This document shows positions 8,300 to 17,078 of a stretch of DNA of 64,000 bases, in pieces. Within the stretch, counting starts at the first letter, position 1. Each line of letters starts with the position of its first letter. The notes under the pieces were generated by a model that saw only the letters and a list, made by a program, of their open reading frames with translations, did not search any database and was not told the origin of the DNA. Both the position numbers and the translations under genes were made by a program. Origin of the DNA: Polyangium spumosum (lineage in GTDB: Bacteria > Myxococcota_A > Polyangia > Polyangiales > Polyangiaceae); assembly GCF_009649845.1 (NCBI RefSeq), contig NZ_WJIE01000010.1, forward strand, positions 248,001-312,000, written 5' to 3'.

Positions 8300-9688
8300 A
8301 TGAGACGCTTCTTCGCGACCACCCGCGGGCGAGCGGCTTCGGCCGGGGCGAGCGCTCCGGGGCTCTCGGTGGGCGACGCCGTCGCTTTCGTCGTCGGCGT
8401 CGTCGTCGGCGCGGGCATCTTCAAGACGCCCTCGCTCGTCGCGGCGAACGCGACGAGCGAGACGACCGCCATGCTCGCCTGGGTCCTCGGCGGCGTGGCC
8501 TCCCTGCTCGGCGCGCTCTGTTATGCCGAGCTCGCCTCGACCTACCCGCACAAGGGCGGCGATTACCACTATCTCACGCGGTCGTTCGGCGGCGCCGTGG
8601 GTTTTCTGTTCGCCTGGTCGCGCATGGCCGTCATCCAGACGGGCTCGATCACCATGCAGGCCTTCCTCATCGGTGATTACGCCTCCCAGGTGGCCTCGTT
8701 CGGCCCGCACTCCGCCTCGATATGGGCCGCCCTCGTCATCGCCCTCTTGACGGGCGCGAACATCGCCGGCCTCGAGCATTGCCGCCTCCTCCAGCGTGTG
8801 CTCACGGCCGCGCTCGTGCTCGGCCTCGTGCTCGTGGTCCTCGCCGGGCTCGTCCTCGATCCGGCGCCCGCCGCGGCCGCGGCCGCGGATAACGCGGCGA
8901 CCGCGCCGAGCCCCGCCTTCGGGATGGCCATGGTCTTCGTGCTCCTCACGTATGGCGGATGGAACGAGGCGGCCTACCTCTCGGCCGAGCTGCGCGGCGG
9001 GCGGCGCGCGGTCGTGCGCGTGCTGGCCATCGGCCTCGGCCTCATCACGGCGATATACCTGGCCATCAACCTGATCTTCCTGCGCGCCCTCGGCTTCTCC
9101 GCGGTCGCCGGCTCCGACGCGGTCGCGGCCGACCTCATGCGCCGGGCCGTCGGGCCGTATGGCGTCCCGCTCATCAGCGTCCTCGTTTCGCTCGCGGCGC
9201 TGAGCACGATGAACGCGACCATCTTCACGGGGGCGCGCACCACGTACGCGCTCGGCCAGAGCTTCGCGCCCTTCCGCCGCCTCGGCCGCTGGCACGACGG
9301 CGCCGGCGCGCCGCGGAGCGCGCTCGTCGCGCAGGGCGCCATTGCGCTCGCGCTCGTCCTGCTCGGCGACGTGACGCGGGGCGGATTCGTGACGATGGTC
9401 GAGTACACGGCCCCCGTCTTCTGGGGTTTCTTCTTGCTCGTGGGCATCTCGCTCTTCGTGCTCCGCAAGAAGGATCCCGACGTCGCGCGCCCCTTCCGCG
9501 TGCCCCTCTATCCGGTCGTGCCCATCCTCTTTTGCATCATCTGCCTGCACATGCTGCGCTCGAGCCTGGCGTACACGGGTATCGGGGCGCTCGTCGGCGT
9601 GGGTGTGCTCCTTGCTGGTGTGCCGGTGCTGCTCCTTCCGCGCGCGCGAGGGCTCGCGCGGCGGCGGGCGGCGGCGGCTCGTCGGTGA
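8300..9688 (+). CDS. APC-family amino acid permease
   Basis: 462 aa, about 12 hydrophobic segments. The first helix carries the APC substrate-binding loop VVGVVVGAGIFKTPS, followed by ELASTYPHKGGDYHYL at helix 3, both typical of the APC superfamily (LAT/AAT-like). The substrate cannot be read from sequence. The ATG at 8300 follows a close GGGGA; longer in-frame extensions cross the divergent promoter and look non-coding. The next gene begins 47 nt downstream and may be co-transcribed. Confidence 0.9.
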   Translation: MRRFFATTRGRAASAGASAPGLSVGDAVAFVVGVVVGAGIFKTPSLVAANATSETTAMLAWVLGGVASLLGALCYAELASTYPHKGGDYHYLTRSFGGAVGFLFAWSRMAVIQTGSITMQAFLIGDYASQVASFGPHSASIWAALVIALLTGANIAGLEHCRLLQRVLTAALVLGLVLVVLAGLVLDPAPAAAAAADNAATAPSPAFGMAMVFVLLTYGGWNEAAYLSAELRGGRRAVVRVLAIGLGLITAIYLAINLIFLRALGFSAVAGSDAVAADLMRRAVGPYGVPLISVLVSLAALSTMNATIFTGARTTYALGQSFAPFRRLGRWHDGAGAPRSALVAQGAIALALVLLGDVTRGGFVTMVEYTAPVFWGFFLLVGISLFVLRKKDPDVARPFRVPLYPVVPILFCIICLHMLRSSLAYTGIGALVGVGVLLAGVPVLLLPRARGLARRRAAAARR

Positions 9689-9735
9689 ACGAAGTCGCCC
9701 GCGAATCGCGAAATCGATCACGAGGAGAGGAGCTC

Positions 9736-10596
9736 ATGCCGAAGCGAATGCTCGTTCCGTACCTCGCCCTTTGCCTTTTGCCCGCGGCTGCGCACGCCGA
9801 GGGGGCGCGCGAGCCCGACGTGGTCCGGGTCGGGCAACAGGAGACCGTCCAGAAGGACGTCCCCTTCGTGCCCACGCGCGAGGAGACCGTGAAACGAATG
9901 CTCGGGATGGCCGGGGTGACCAAGGACGACGTCGTCTACGACCTCGGCAGCGGCGACGGGCGTATCGTGGTCATGGCGGCGCAGAAGATGGGCGCGCGCG
10001 CCGTCGGCGTCGACATCGACCCCGAGCGTATCCGCGAGGCCAACGACAACGCCAGGAGGGCCGGCGTCACCAGCCGCGTGGAGTTCCGGCAGCAGAGCCT
10101 CTTCGACGCGGAGATCAAGGACGCGACCGTGGTGACGCTTTACCTCTTGCCCTCGGTCAACCTGAAGATCCGGTACAAGCTGCTCACCGAGCTGAAACCA
10201 GGCACGCGGATCGTCTCCCACGATTTCGACATGGGAGATTGGCGGCCCGATCGAAAGGAGTCGGTAGGCGACGACACGGTCTACCTGTGGATCGTCCCGG
10301 CCAGCGTGGAGGGCACCTACGGCTTGACGGTCCCCACGGCGCGAGGCGAGACGCCGGCCACGTTGACGCTCCGCCAGGAGTTCCAGGACGTGAGCGGCAC
10401 GCTGAAGCTCAATGGCAAGAGCTTGCCCCTCGCGGAGTTGATCCTCCAGGGCGACGCCATCAGCTTCCGCACGGCCGAGGGCCCCGAGCTGCATTTCCGC
10501 GGCCGGGTCGAGGGGACGCGGATCCACGGGAACGTGATGCCGAGCGGCGGGCAATCGCGCGCCTTCACGGCGACGCGGAATGGGTCGGGCTCCTGA
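9736..10596 (+). CDS. Exported class I SAM-dependent methyltransferase
   Basis: 286 aa. A cleavable signal peptide ends LPAAAHA near residue 20. A Rossmann methyltransferase follows, with motif I DLGSGDGRIVVMAA and the acidic loop VGVDIDPERI, and VTLYLLPSVNLKIR later. A C-terminal beta-rich ~90-residue region (TLTLRQEFQDVSGTLKLNGK onward) is added. Such exported DUF/Mtase fusions occur in myxobacteria and other bacteria, but where SAM would come from in the periplasm is unclear. The start is supported by GAGGAGAGGA at 9722-9731. Substrate unknown. Confidence 0.85.
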   Translation: MPKRMLVPYLALCLLPAAAHAEGAREPDVVRVGQQETVQKDVPFVPTREETVKRMLGMAGVTKDDVVYDLGSGDGRIVVMAAQKMGARAVGVDIDPERIREANDNARRAGVTSRVEFRQQSLFDAEIKDATVVTLYLLPSVNLKIRYKLLTELKPGTRIVSHDFDMGDWRPDRKESVGDDTVYLWIVPASVEGTYGLTVPTARGETPATLTLRQEFQDVSGTLKLNGKSLPLAELILQGDAISFRTAEGPELHFRGRVEGTRIHGNVMPSGGQSRAFTATRNGSGS

Positions 10597-10654
10597 ACGG
10601 AGCGCGTGGATAAGGAAGGGGACATGGCGGCGCGGATGCGCCTGCCTCCCCGTT

Positions 10655-10713
10655 GGCACCTCTCTTGCTGAGCCTCGCCGCCGAGTTTTCCCCTGGCGAC
10701 GACGAGAGGTGCC
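10655..10713 (+). promoter_or_regulatory. Inverted repeat sequestering the peroxidase ribosome-binding site
   Basis: GGCACCTCTC at 10655-10664 is a perfect 10-bp complement of GAGAGGTGCC at 10704-10713. The right arm contains the GAGAGG ribosome-binding site of the GTG start at 10716. The loop is 39 nt. A smaller hairpin, GGCGC/GCGCC, lies at 10629-10642. When formed, the long stem would block translation. Whether it is a thermometer, a ligand switch or a protein-binding leader cannot be told from sequence. Confidence 0.6.
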
Positions 10714-10715
10714 TT

Positions 10716-11927
10716 GTGCGCGAGACGACGACGATTGGCTTGATCACCTTGACCTGCATGGCAGCCCTTGCCGCTTGTGAGGGCCCCGCGGCCGAGACGC
10801 CGGATCCCGTCGATCCCCCGGTGATCACCGAGGACGGCCTCGCCCTGCCCGAGACCCCGTACAACTACGCCGCGATCGATCTGCCCGCGCATTTCCAGGG
10901 GCAACTCGCGGCGGATCAGGACAACACGCCTGCCGGAAACCCCATCACCGACGACGGCGCGACCCTCGGCCGTGTGCTCTTCTACGACGTGGCGCTCTCG
11001 AAAAACGGCACCATCGCCTGCGCTTCGTGCCACCAGCAGGAGAGCGCGTTCTCCGACACGGCGCGCCGGAGCCTCGGCTTCGAGGGCGGCGAGACCGGGC
11101 GCAACTCCATGACCGTCGCCGATGCCCGCTACTATCGCAATGGCCGGTTCTTCTGGGACGAGCGCGCCGCGACGCTCGAGGATCAGGTGCTCAGGCCGAT
11201 CCAGGATCCCGTCGAGATGGGCCTCACCCTCGACGAGCTCGTCGCCAACGTCTCGGCGCAGAGCTACTACCCGAAGCTCTTCGAAAAAGCCTTCGGCGAC
11301 CCTGCGATCACCGCGGATCGTATCTCCCGCGCCCTCGCGCAGTTCGTCCGCTCGATCGTCTCCTACCGCTCGCGCTTCGACGAGGGGATCGAGGCGGCCG
11401 GCGGCGACATCAACGCGCCTTTCCCCGGCTTCACCGCCGAGGAGAACGCGGGCAAGGGCCTCTTCCTCGGCCCCGCGGGCGGCTGCGCCGTTTGCCACCT
11501 CGACGACGGCCCGCCCCACCCGCCGCCGCGCCGCAACAACGCGTTTTTCTACATCGCCGTCCCCACGAACAACGGCCTCGACGCCACCACCGACGTGGAC
11601 GACAACGGCCTCGGCGAGATCACGGGCAACCCCGCGGACATGGGCCGCTTCAAGTCGCCCTCGCTCCGCAACGTGGCGCTCACCGGCCCGTACATGCACG
11701 ACGGGCGCTTCGAAACGCTCGAAGAGGTCGTCGAGCATTACGACTCCGGCGTGCAGCCGCACCCGAACCTCGACCCGCGGCTCCGCGTCCCCGGCACGCC
11801 CGAGCCTCGCAAGCTGAACCTCTCGCCCGAACAAAAAGCCTCACTCGTCGCCTTCTTGAAGACGCTCACCGACGAGAAGCTGCTCGTTGATCCGATGTAC
11901 GCCGATCCCTTCGTGAAGGAGCCCTGA
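10716..11927 (+). CDS. Di-haem cytochrome c peroxidase (MauG family) lipoprotein
   Basis: 403 aa. The GTG at 10716 gives a lipoprotein signal ending MAALAACEG and sits 6 nt after GAGAGG; the longer ATG-started form would lack a good site. Two c-haem motifs are present, CASCH near residue 107 and CAVCH near residue 260. Typical peroxidase segments are GRVLFYDVALSKNGTIACAS, DARYYRNGRFFWDERA and KSPSLRNVALTGPYMHDGRF. It reduces hydrogen peroxide or oxidises a periplasmic partner. Translation may be controlled by the hairpin over its ribosome-binding site. Confidence 0.92.
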   Translation: MRETTTIGLITLTCMAALAACEGPAAETPDPVDPPVITEDGLALPETPYNYAAIDLPAHFQGQLAADQDNTPAGNPITDDGATLGRVLFYDVALSKNGTIACASCHQQESAFSDTARRSLGFEGGETGRNSMTVADARYYRNGRFFWDERAATLEDQVLRPIQDPVEMGLTLDELVANVSAQSYYPKLFEKAFGDPAITADRISRALAQFVRSIVSYRSRFDEGIEAAGGDINAPFPGFTAEENAGKGLFLGPAGGCAVCHLDDGPPHPPPRRNNAFFYIAVPTNNGLDATTDVDDNGLGEITGNPADMGRFKSPSLRNVALTGPYMHDGRFETLEEVVEHYDSGVQPHPNLDPRLRVPGTPEPRKLNLSPEQKASLVAFLKTLTDEKLLVDPMYADPFVKEP

Positions 11928-11970
11928 GCGCCCTCGCCGCGCTCCGGGGAGGTGGTAGGGTTTTGGCCGC

Positions 11971-13419
11971 ATGACGCCCTCCGACCTCTCCCTCCGGCTC
12001 GACGCCCTCCGCCACAAAGAGCGCTTCTCCGCGCGCACCCTCGACGATTTCGCCGCGCACGTCGAGGGCGCGCGGGACGAGGAGCTCTTCCGCATGAGCC
12101 CCCTCCGGTACGCGGCGAGCCACGGCCTCGACGAGCAGGAGGGCATCGAGCTTTTCCTCCACGCCACGCACGTCGGCATCCTCGACTTCGCCTGGGGCAT
12201 GCTTTGCCCCGGCTGCATGGCCTTCCTCACGACGGCCGGCGGCCTGCGCTCGCTCCAGTCGAAGCACTGCAACTTCTGCAACCTCGACCTCGAGGGCAGC
12301 ATCGACGAGCGCGTCGAGGTCGCCTTCACCGTGGCGCCCTCCGTGCGTCGGATCCGCTTCCACGCGCCGGAGACCGTCGATCTGCGCGAGGACGCGATCC
12401 GCCTCTATTTCTCGTCGAGCGTCGCTCCCGGATCGAGCCCGCATCGGGCGCTCGGGGAGAGCATCCTCGCCGCGGGCCAGGCGCCACCCGGACAAACCCA
12501 TCGGATCACCGTCACCTTCGACGAGGCGGGGCAGTTCGTCCTGCTCGCGCCCGCGGGCCACCTCGCCGTGTACATCCGCGTGCGCGAGGGCGGCCCGCGC
12601 GAGGCTTCGTTCGATCTGCTCGAAGGCCAGGCGATCCCCGGCGTCCTCGACGCCGCCCCCGGGCCCGTCGAGCTCCGCATGTTGAACCGCACGACCCACG
12701 CGGTGGGGTTCTTCGTCGCGCCCGTCGGCAGCACCTGGCCCGACCCGGCCGAGCCCGGAAGACCTCTCACGCACCCGCTGCTCCCGTACCTCACGGGGGC
12801 GCGCCTCGTCGCGTCGCAGTCGTTCCGCGACCTCTTCCGCGCCGAGAGCATCCCCTCCGAGGGCGGGCTCGAGCTCAAGCGCGTGACCGTGCTCTTCACC
12901 GACCTCACCGGCTCGACGGCCCTCTACGAGCGCGTCGGCGACCTTCGCGCCTACGACCTCGTGCGCAAGCACTTCGCCGTGCTCCGCTCCATCGCGGCGG
13001 CCCAGGGCGGCGCCATCGTCAAGACCATCGGCGACGCGGTCATGGCGAGCTTCGCCGAGCCGATCCACGCGATGCGCGCGGCGATCCTCATGAACCGTGC
13101 GATCGCCGAGCTCCGGGAGGCCGATCTCCTGCTCAAGATCGGCCTGCACACCGGCCCGTGTATCGCGGTCGAGCTGAACGAGCGGCTCGATTACTTCGGC
13201 CGGACGGTCAACATCGCGGCGCGCGTGCAGGGCCTCGCCAGGGCCGGGGAGGTCGTGTGCACGGCCGAGGTGTTCGAATCCCCCGGCGTCGCGAGCGCCG
13301 TCGCCGCGGCCGAGCTCGACGCGACGCGCGCGAAGGCGCCGCTCAAGGGGATCGCGGGGGAGGTGCCCGTCGTGCGGATGGTCCGGGCCGGCGTGGAGGC
13401 GCCACCGTCGATCACGTAA
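11971..13419 (+). CDS. DUF5939-like protein with class III nucleotide cyclase domain
   Basis: 482 aa, cytoplasmic. The N-terminal ~290 residues resemble DUF5939, with a zinc-knuckle-like pair, CPGC near residue 77 and CNFC near residue 97. The C-terminal ~180 residues are a cyclase homology domain starting KRVTVLFTDLTGSTALYERV, with the metal-binding Asp in FTDLTGS, the second metal Asp in TIGDAVMASF and the transition-state region DYFGRTVNIAAR. The canonical catalytic elements look intact, so cAMP synthesis is plausible. The N-terminal domain is probably the sensor. It stands alone between two lipoprotein or surface genes. Confidence 0.88.
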   Translation: MTPSDLSLRLDALRHKERFSARTLDDFAAHVEGARDEELFRMSPLRYAASHGLDEQEGIELFLHATHVGILDFAWGMLCPGCMAFLTTAGGLRSLQSKHCNFCNLDLEGSIDERVEVAFTVAPSVRRIRFHAPETVDLREDAIRLYFSSSVAPGSSPHRALGESILAAGQAPPGQTHRITVTFDEAGQFVLLAPAGHLAVYIRVREGGPREASFDLLEGQAIPGVLDAAPGPVELRMLNRTTHAVGFFVAPVGSTWPDPAEPGRPLTHPLLPYLTGARLVASQSFRDLFRAESIPSEGGLELKRVTVLFTDLTGSTALYERVGDLRAYDLVRKHFAVLRSIAAAQGGAIVKTIGDAVMASFAEPIHAMRAAILMNRAIAELREADLLLKIGLHTGPCIAVELNERLDYFGRTVNIAARVQGLARAGEVVCTAEVFESPGVASAVAAAELDATRAKAPLKGIAGEVPVVRMVRAGVEAPPSIT

Positions 13420-13444
13420 CGGAATCGAGGGGTTACGCTGCGGC

Positions 13445-13486
13445 ATGGAGGTTCCGGCCTCCAGGGATGGAGGCTGGAACCTCCAT
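13445..13486. terminator. Strong hairpin between cyclase and beta-helix genes
   Basis: Two 18-nt arms, 13445-13462 and 13469-13486, are complementary except for one position, around a 6-nt loop. It lies 26 nt after the cyclase stop and 17 nt before the next start. No T-tract follows, so it could be a terminator without a U-run or a translational element of the beta-helix gene. Confidence 0.6.
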
Positions 13487-13502
13487 CCGATACGATGCGG
13501 GC

Positions 13503-15104
13503 ATGCCTTCCTCGATCCACGCCCGCACCTCCCTCGTACTCTTCGCCTGCGCCTCCCTCTCGCTCTTGCTCCTCGCGCCTGCGCCCGCGTGGGCCGCCGA
13601 GTGCGGCTGCACGCACGAGATCATGCCCGGCACCACCGCGGTGAACGGCGCCGATCTCGGCGTGAAGCCGGGCGACGTCGTCTGCGTCATGGCCGGCGAT
13701 TACGAGTTCATCCGCTTCCGCGAGATCCGCGGCACCGAGGAGGCGCCGGTCGTCGTGAAGAACTGCGGCGGCGTGGTGAACGTGCGCAACCTCGATCGGG
13801 CCTACGCCGTCGATTTCCAGGGCAGCTCCCACCATTTCCGCCTCACTGGCACCGGCGAGCCGGGCGTGGAGTACGGCTTCCGCGTCAGCGCGCCCGACAA
13901 GGAGCCTTATCCCGGCGTCGGCCTCTGGTTCCTCGACAAGAGCACCAACTACGAGGTCGATCACGTCGAGGTCTACGAGACCGGCTTCGCGGGCGTGATG
14001 TCGAAGACCGATCCGCTCTGCGACGGGAGCGCCGATCAGGACGTGTTCATCCAGAAGAACGTGCACCTGCACCACCTCTGGATCCACGACACCGGCGGGG
14101 AGGGGTTTTACGTGGGGAGCACCCAGGGGGCCGGCCACACCATCACCTGCAATGGCCAGCAGGAGGTGCACATGCCGCATTTCCTGGAGGGCATCGAGAT
14201 CGACCACTGCCTCGTGGAGGACACGGGCTGGGACGGCGCGCAGATCGGCATGGCCCGCGAGGGCTGCAGCTTTCACGACAACGTGATCCGCCGCGTCGGC
14301 AGCGAGATGGTGCAATACCAGTGGATGGGCCTGCAGATCGGCGGCCCCTCGCGGTGCGACATCCGCCGGAACATCATCTCCGACGGCCCGGTGAATGGCA
14401 TCTTCGTGTTCGGCGCCAACGACACCACCGTCGCCGACAACGTCGTGATGCGGTTCGGCGAGACGAACATCTACGCGAACATCCAGAACAACCCGGGCCC
14501 CGTCGCGTATCGCATCGCCCACAACACGCTGCTCGATTTTGGCGAGGCCGCCGTGCAGGTCTTCGGCGACGCGATCGAGGGCGCGTTCGCCTACAACAAC
14601 CTCGTCGTGGGGCCGAGCTCGGCCCTCGGGGCAGGCAACGACGTGGGCTTCTCCGCGGAGGGTAACCTCTTCGTGCCCACGGTCGCCGAGGCCGGCTTCG
14701 TCGCGCCGGACGCGGACGATTACCATCTCACGCAGAGCTCGCCCGCCCGCGGCGCCGGCGTCGATCACAGCGCGGAGGGTTTTACCGTGGACCTCGACGG
14801 GTTGCTCCGGGCCAAACCCCCTTCGGTCGGCGCCTACGAGCTCGTCATGGATTCGCCCACGGGCGGCGCGGGCGGCGGATCGAGCGCCTCGGGGACCGGC
14901 GGCGGCGGCGGCGCGGGCGCCTCGGGCGGCGCGGGCCCGGTCGGCGCGGGCGGCGCGGCGCCGGGAGAACCCGAGGACGAGGCCGGCTGCGGTTGCCGCG
15001 TGGCCGGCGGTGCCGAGGACGCGGGCGACCTCGGCGGCCTCTTCCTCGTGGCCGGCGCCTGGCTCTCGACCCGTATTCGACGCCATTTGCGCCCCTCGCG
15101 CTGA
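13503..15104 (+). CDS. Right-handed parallel beta-helix surface protein with MYXO-CTERM-like tail
   Basis: 533 aa. A signal peptide ends PAPAWA and is followed by ECGC. Residues ~100-430 contain beta-helix turns (SHHFRLTG, NYEVDHVEVYETGFAG, EIDHCLVEDTGWDGAQIG, RCDIRRNIISDGPVNGIFVF). A Gly/Ser/Ala-rich linker follows. The C-terminus has GCGC, a short spacer, a hydrophobic stretch and RIRRHLRPSR, the layout of a MYXO-CTERM sorting signal. Such tails are processed for surface display in myxobacteria. The fold is that of polysaccharide-binding or -cleaving proteins, but no catalytic site can be pinned down. Confidence 0.87.
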   Translation: MPSSIHARTSLVLFACASLSLLLLAPAPAWAAECGCTHEIMPGTTAVNGADLGVKPGDVVCVMAGDYEFIRFREIRGTEEAPVVVKNCGGVVNVRNLDRAYAVDFQGSSHHFRLTGTGEPGVEYGFRVSAPDKEPYPGVGLWFLDKSTNYEVDHVEVYETGFAGVMSKTDPLCDGSADQDVFIQKNVHLHHLWIHDTGGEGFYVGSTQGAGHTITCNGQQEVHMPHFLEGIEIDHCLVEDTGWDGAQIGMAREGCSFHDNVIRRVGSEMVQYQWMGLQIGGPSRCDIRRNIISDGPVNGIFVFGANDTTVADNVVMRFGETNIYANIQNNPGPVAYRIAHNTLLDFGEAAVQVFGDAIEGAFAYNNLVVGPSSALGAGNDVGFSAEGNLFVPTVAEAGFVAPDADDYHLTQSSPARGAGVDHSAEGFTVDLDGLLRAKPPSVGAYELVMDSPTGGAGGGSSASGTGGGGGAGASGGAGPVGAGGAAPGEPEDEAGCGCRVAGGAEDAGDLGGLFLVAGAWLSTRIRRHLRPSR

Positions 15105-15236
15105 AGCCGCTTGCTCCCGGCGTGCCCATTTCCTGGAGATCCTCGAAAAATCGGGACAATGAGCGCGCGGACAGCACCCGAAATCACGCTCCCCCTGTGG
15201 ACGTCCGGCCGTCCGGGCCCGACGTAGAGCTTGCCT

Positions 15237-15255
15237 GCCCGGGGGTGTCCCGGGC
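15237..15255 (+). promoter_or_regulatory. Leader hairpin upstream of small secreted protein
   Basis: GCCCGGG (15237-15243) and CCCGGGC (15249-15255) form a perfect 7-bp stem with a GGTGT loop, ending 15 nt before the ATG at 15271. It leaves the AGGGGGA ribosome-binding site exposed, so it may stabilise the mRNA. Confidence 0.4.
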
Positions 15256-15270
15256 GATCCAAAGGGGGAC

Positions 15271-15672
15271 ATGATGAACGCCATCAAGTCGTTGTTCTTC
15301 GCCGTGTTGTCGCTGGGTATCGTGGGGACCACGAGCGTGGCCCGCGCCGAGGAGCCGGTGGAGGAAGCCACCGAGCTCGAGGTCGCGCGCGCCGACGAGG
15401 AGGCCACCGAGGAGCGCGACATCACGAACTCCGACCAGGCGGCGCTGTCGAGCCAGTTCGACCACCGACCCTTCGATTACAGGGACTTCCGCCGTCGTGG
15501 CGGGCGCCGCGAGTGCCGCGAGTTCTGCCAGGACGAGTACTTCCGGTGCGAGCGGTTCGACGATCGCTTCAGGCGCCACGGTTATGACCGCGACCGCTTC
15601 CGCCGCCGCGGCCGCTGCCAGCGCGAGTTCAACTTCTGCATCCGGCGCGTCTGTCGCGGGGGTCGCTTCTAA
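15271..15672 (+). CDS. Small secreted Arg- and Cys-rich protein, unknown function
   Basis: 133 aa. A signal peptide ends VARA and is followed by an acidic propeptide-like stretch starting EEPVEEATELEV. From about residue 75 the protein becomes strongly basic and has six Cys in two sets, C-x3-C-x6-C and C-x6-C-x4-C, suggesting a disulphide-linked helical hairpin. AGGGGGA precedes the ATG. An acidic leader before a basic Cys-rich core resembles secreted precursors in general, but I recognise no family. The same EEPVEE opening follows the signal peptide of the protein at 20548. Confidence 0.75.
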   Translation: MMNAIKSLFFAVLSLGIVGTTSVARAEEPVEEATELEVARADEEATEERDITNSDQAALSSQFDHRPFDYRDFRRRGGRRECREFCQDEYFRCERFDDRFRRHGYDRDRFRRRGRCQREFNFCIRRVCRGGRF

Positions 15673-15700
15673 AAACGCCAAGACGCTCGTCTTTCCTTTG

Positions 15701-15745
15701 CCCGGCCCTCGCTCCCCGCGCCACGCCTCGGGAGCGGGGGCCGGG
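15701..15745 (+). terminator. Long hairpin downstream of small secreted gene
   Basis: CCCGGCCCTCGCTCCC (15701-15716) pairs with GGGAGCGGGGGCCGGG (15730-15745), 16 bp with one wobble, around a 13-nt loop. It starts 28 nt after the stop at 15672. There is no U-tract, so it is a terminator-like or mRNA-end-stabilising hairpin. Confidence 0.6.
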
Positions 15746-15782
15746 TCCATCCGGTCGGCGGGGCTCGACCTCGCAGGAGGGC

Positions 15783-16712
15783 ATGGATATGGCGGGTTCG
15801 AGCGCGAACCATGGGTCTGTCGTGGTCATCACCGGCGCGTCGAGTGGCATCGGGCTCGCGACGGCCCTGGCCTTCGCCCGTCGCGGGGCGCAGCTTGTGC
15901 TCGCGGCGCGCCAGGCCGGACCCCTCGTGGAGGCGGCGCGCGCGTGCGAGGCGCTCGGGGCCGAGGCGCTCGGGATCCCGACCGACGTGACCGACGAGGC
16001 CTCCGTGCAGGCCCTCGCGCGGGCTGCGGTCTCGCGGTTCGGCCGCATCGACGTGTGGGTGAACAACGCGGCCGTCCTGCTCTTCGGCGCGGTCGCCGAC
16101 ACGCCGACCGAGGTCTGGAAGCATGTCGTCGAGACGAACCTCTACGGGTATCTCCACGGCGCGCGGGCCGTCCTGCCCGTGTTCCTGTCGCAGGGACGGG
16201 GCATCCTCATCAACAACGCCTCCGGCTGGGGCCTCGTGGGCGCGCCCTTCGTCAGCTCGTACGTGTCGAGCAAGTTCGCGATCCTCGGCCTCTCGGAGAG
16301 CCTGCGCCTGGAGCTCGAGCCCTACCCCGACATCCACGTGTGCGCCGTCCTCCCGCCCTCGGTGAACACGCCGATCTACCTGCGCGCCGGGAACATGACC
16401 GGCCACGAGGTCGGGCCGGTGCCGGGGGTCTACGACCCGGCGCAGGTCGCGGAGATCATGGTGGATCTCGCCGAGCGACCGCGCGCCCGGCGGAGCGTCG
16501 GCGCGGCGGGCATGCTCCTCAGCGTGCTCGCCCGTCTCTCGCCGGAGCTCGCGGCGCGCCTCATGAATACGCTCACGCGCCGATTCTCGATCCGGCCCGC
16601 GCTCGCGCCCGTGACGCTCGGCAACCTCTTCGAGCCGAAGCCGCCCCACGCGTCGCGAGGCGGCTATCACTGGCTCGGGATCCGGCGCGGGGGGAGGGGG
16701 ACGCGTCTCTGA
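15783..16712 (+). CDS. Short-chain dehydrogenase/reductase
   Basis: 309 aa, cytoplasmic. A classical SDR: NAD(P)-binding TGASSGIG near residue 18, NNAA near residue 95, catalytic Ser in NNASGWG and the YxxxK pair in SSYVSSKFA. The C-terminal ~60 residues extend beyond the usual SDR core and resemble the SDR-family tail with LAARLMNTLTRR. The substrate is unknown. The start at 15783 or 15789 is ambiguous; GCAGGAGGG lies just upstream. It converges on the Cys-rich gene at 16734. Confidence 0.88.
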   Translation: MDMAGSSANHGSVVVITGASSGIGLATALAFARRGAQLVLAARQAGPLVEAARACEALGAEALGIPTDVTDEASVQALARAAVSRFGRIDVWVNNAAVLLFGAVADTPTEVWKHVVETNLYGYLHGARAVLPVFLSQGRGILINNASGWGLVGAPFVSSYVSSKFAILGLSESLRLELEPYPDIHVCAVLPPSVNTPIYLRAGNMTGHEVGPVPGVYDPAQVAEIMVDLAERPRARRSVGAAGMLLSVLARLSPELAARLMNTLTRRFSIRPALAPVTLGNLFEPKPPHASRGGYHWLGIRRGGRGTRL

Positions 16713-16733
16713 AAGGTTCTCCCGCGGACGCCT

Positions 16734-17078
16734 CTACAGGCACCTCTCGCAGGCTCGACCTGCGCGGCCGAACCTCGCGAGGCACGCGGCGCATGCTGGC
16801 GTAACTCTGAGTAAGCAGGCGGCCGAGCACGCCGCGAGAGCAAAACGGCACCCGATCCTTTGCCGCCGAGAGCATTGCGTCGCCAGCGCGGACGCGTCCT
16901 CGTCGACGGCTTCCTCGAGAGCTTCCTCGGACTCGTCGATATCCGACCCATCTTCGTCGACGGCCAAGGCTTCGGTCGATGTTGCAGCGTCGTTCTCCTC
17001 CTCGGCCATCGCGGCCGGCGCCGCGCCCATCATCAAAAGCAGAAACGCCGACGCCAGAAGAATACATGAGAATCTCAT
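16734..17078 (-). CDS. Small secreted Cys-rich protein with acidic propeptide
   Basis: 114 aa. A signal peptide ends APAAMA, followed by ~45 acidic residues and then a basic C-terminal core of ~47 residues with eight Cys spaced C-x7-C-x6-C-x3-C-x7-C-x2-C-x10-C-x2-C. The protein ends two residues after the start of the last pair (ERCL). GAGGGTGGG lies upstream of the ATG at 17078. The acidic-leader/basic-core design matches the gene at 15271, although the sequences do not align well. It could be a secreted disulphide-rich peptide precursor; no known class was recognised. Confidence 0.72.
   Translation of the reverse strand: MRFSCILLASAFLLLMMGAAPAAMAEEENDAATSTEALAVDEDGSDIDESEEALEEAVDEDASALATQCSRRQRIGCRFALAACSAACLLRVTPACAACLARFGRAGRACERCL

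Noticed and set aside
7883-9721. 612-codon minus-strand ORF
   Set aside because: Antisense shadow of the permease, with a His/Asp/Glu/Arg-rich composition and no recognisable domain.
11952-13502. In-frame upstream extension of the beta-helix gene
   Set aside because: It lies antiparallel in frame use to the cyclase gene on the same strand, has no domain, and the signal peptide at 13503 marks the true start.
13191-15425. 744-codon minus-strand ORF
   Set aside because: Antisense to the cyclase and beta-helix genes; composition is Val/Asp/His-biased and no fold is recognised.
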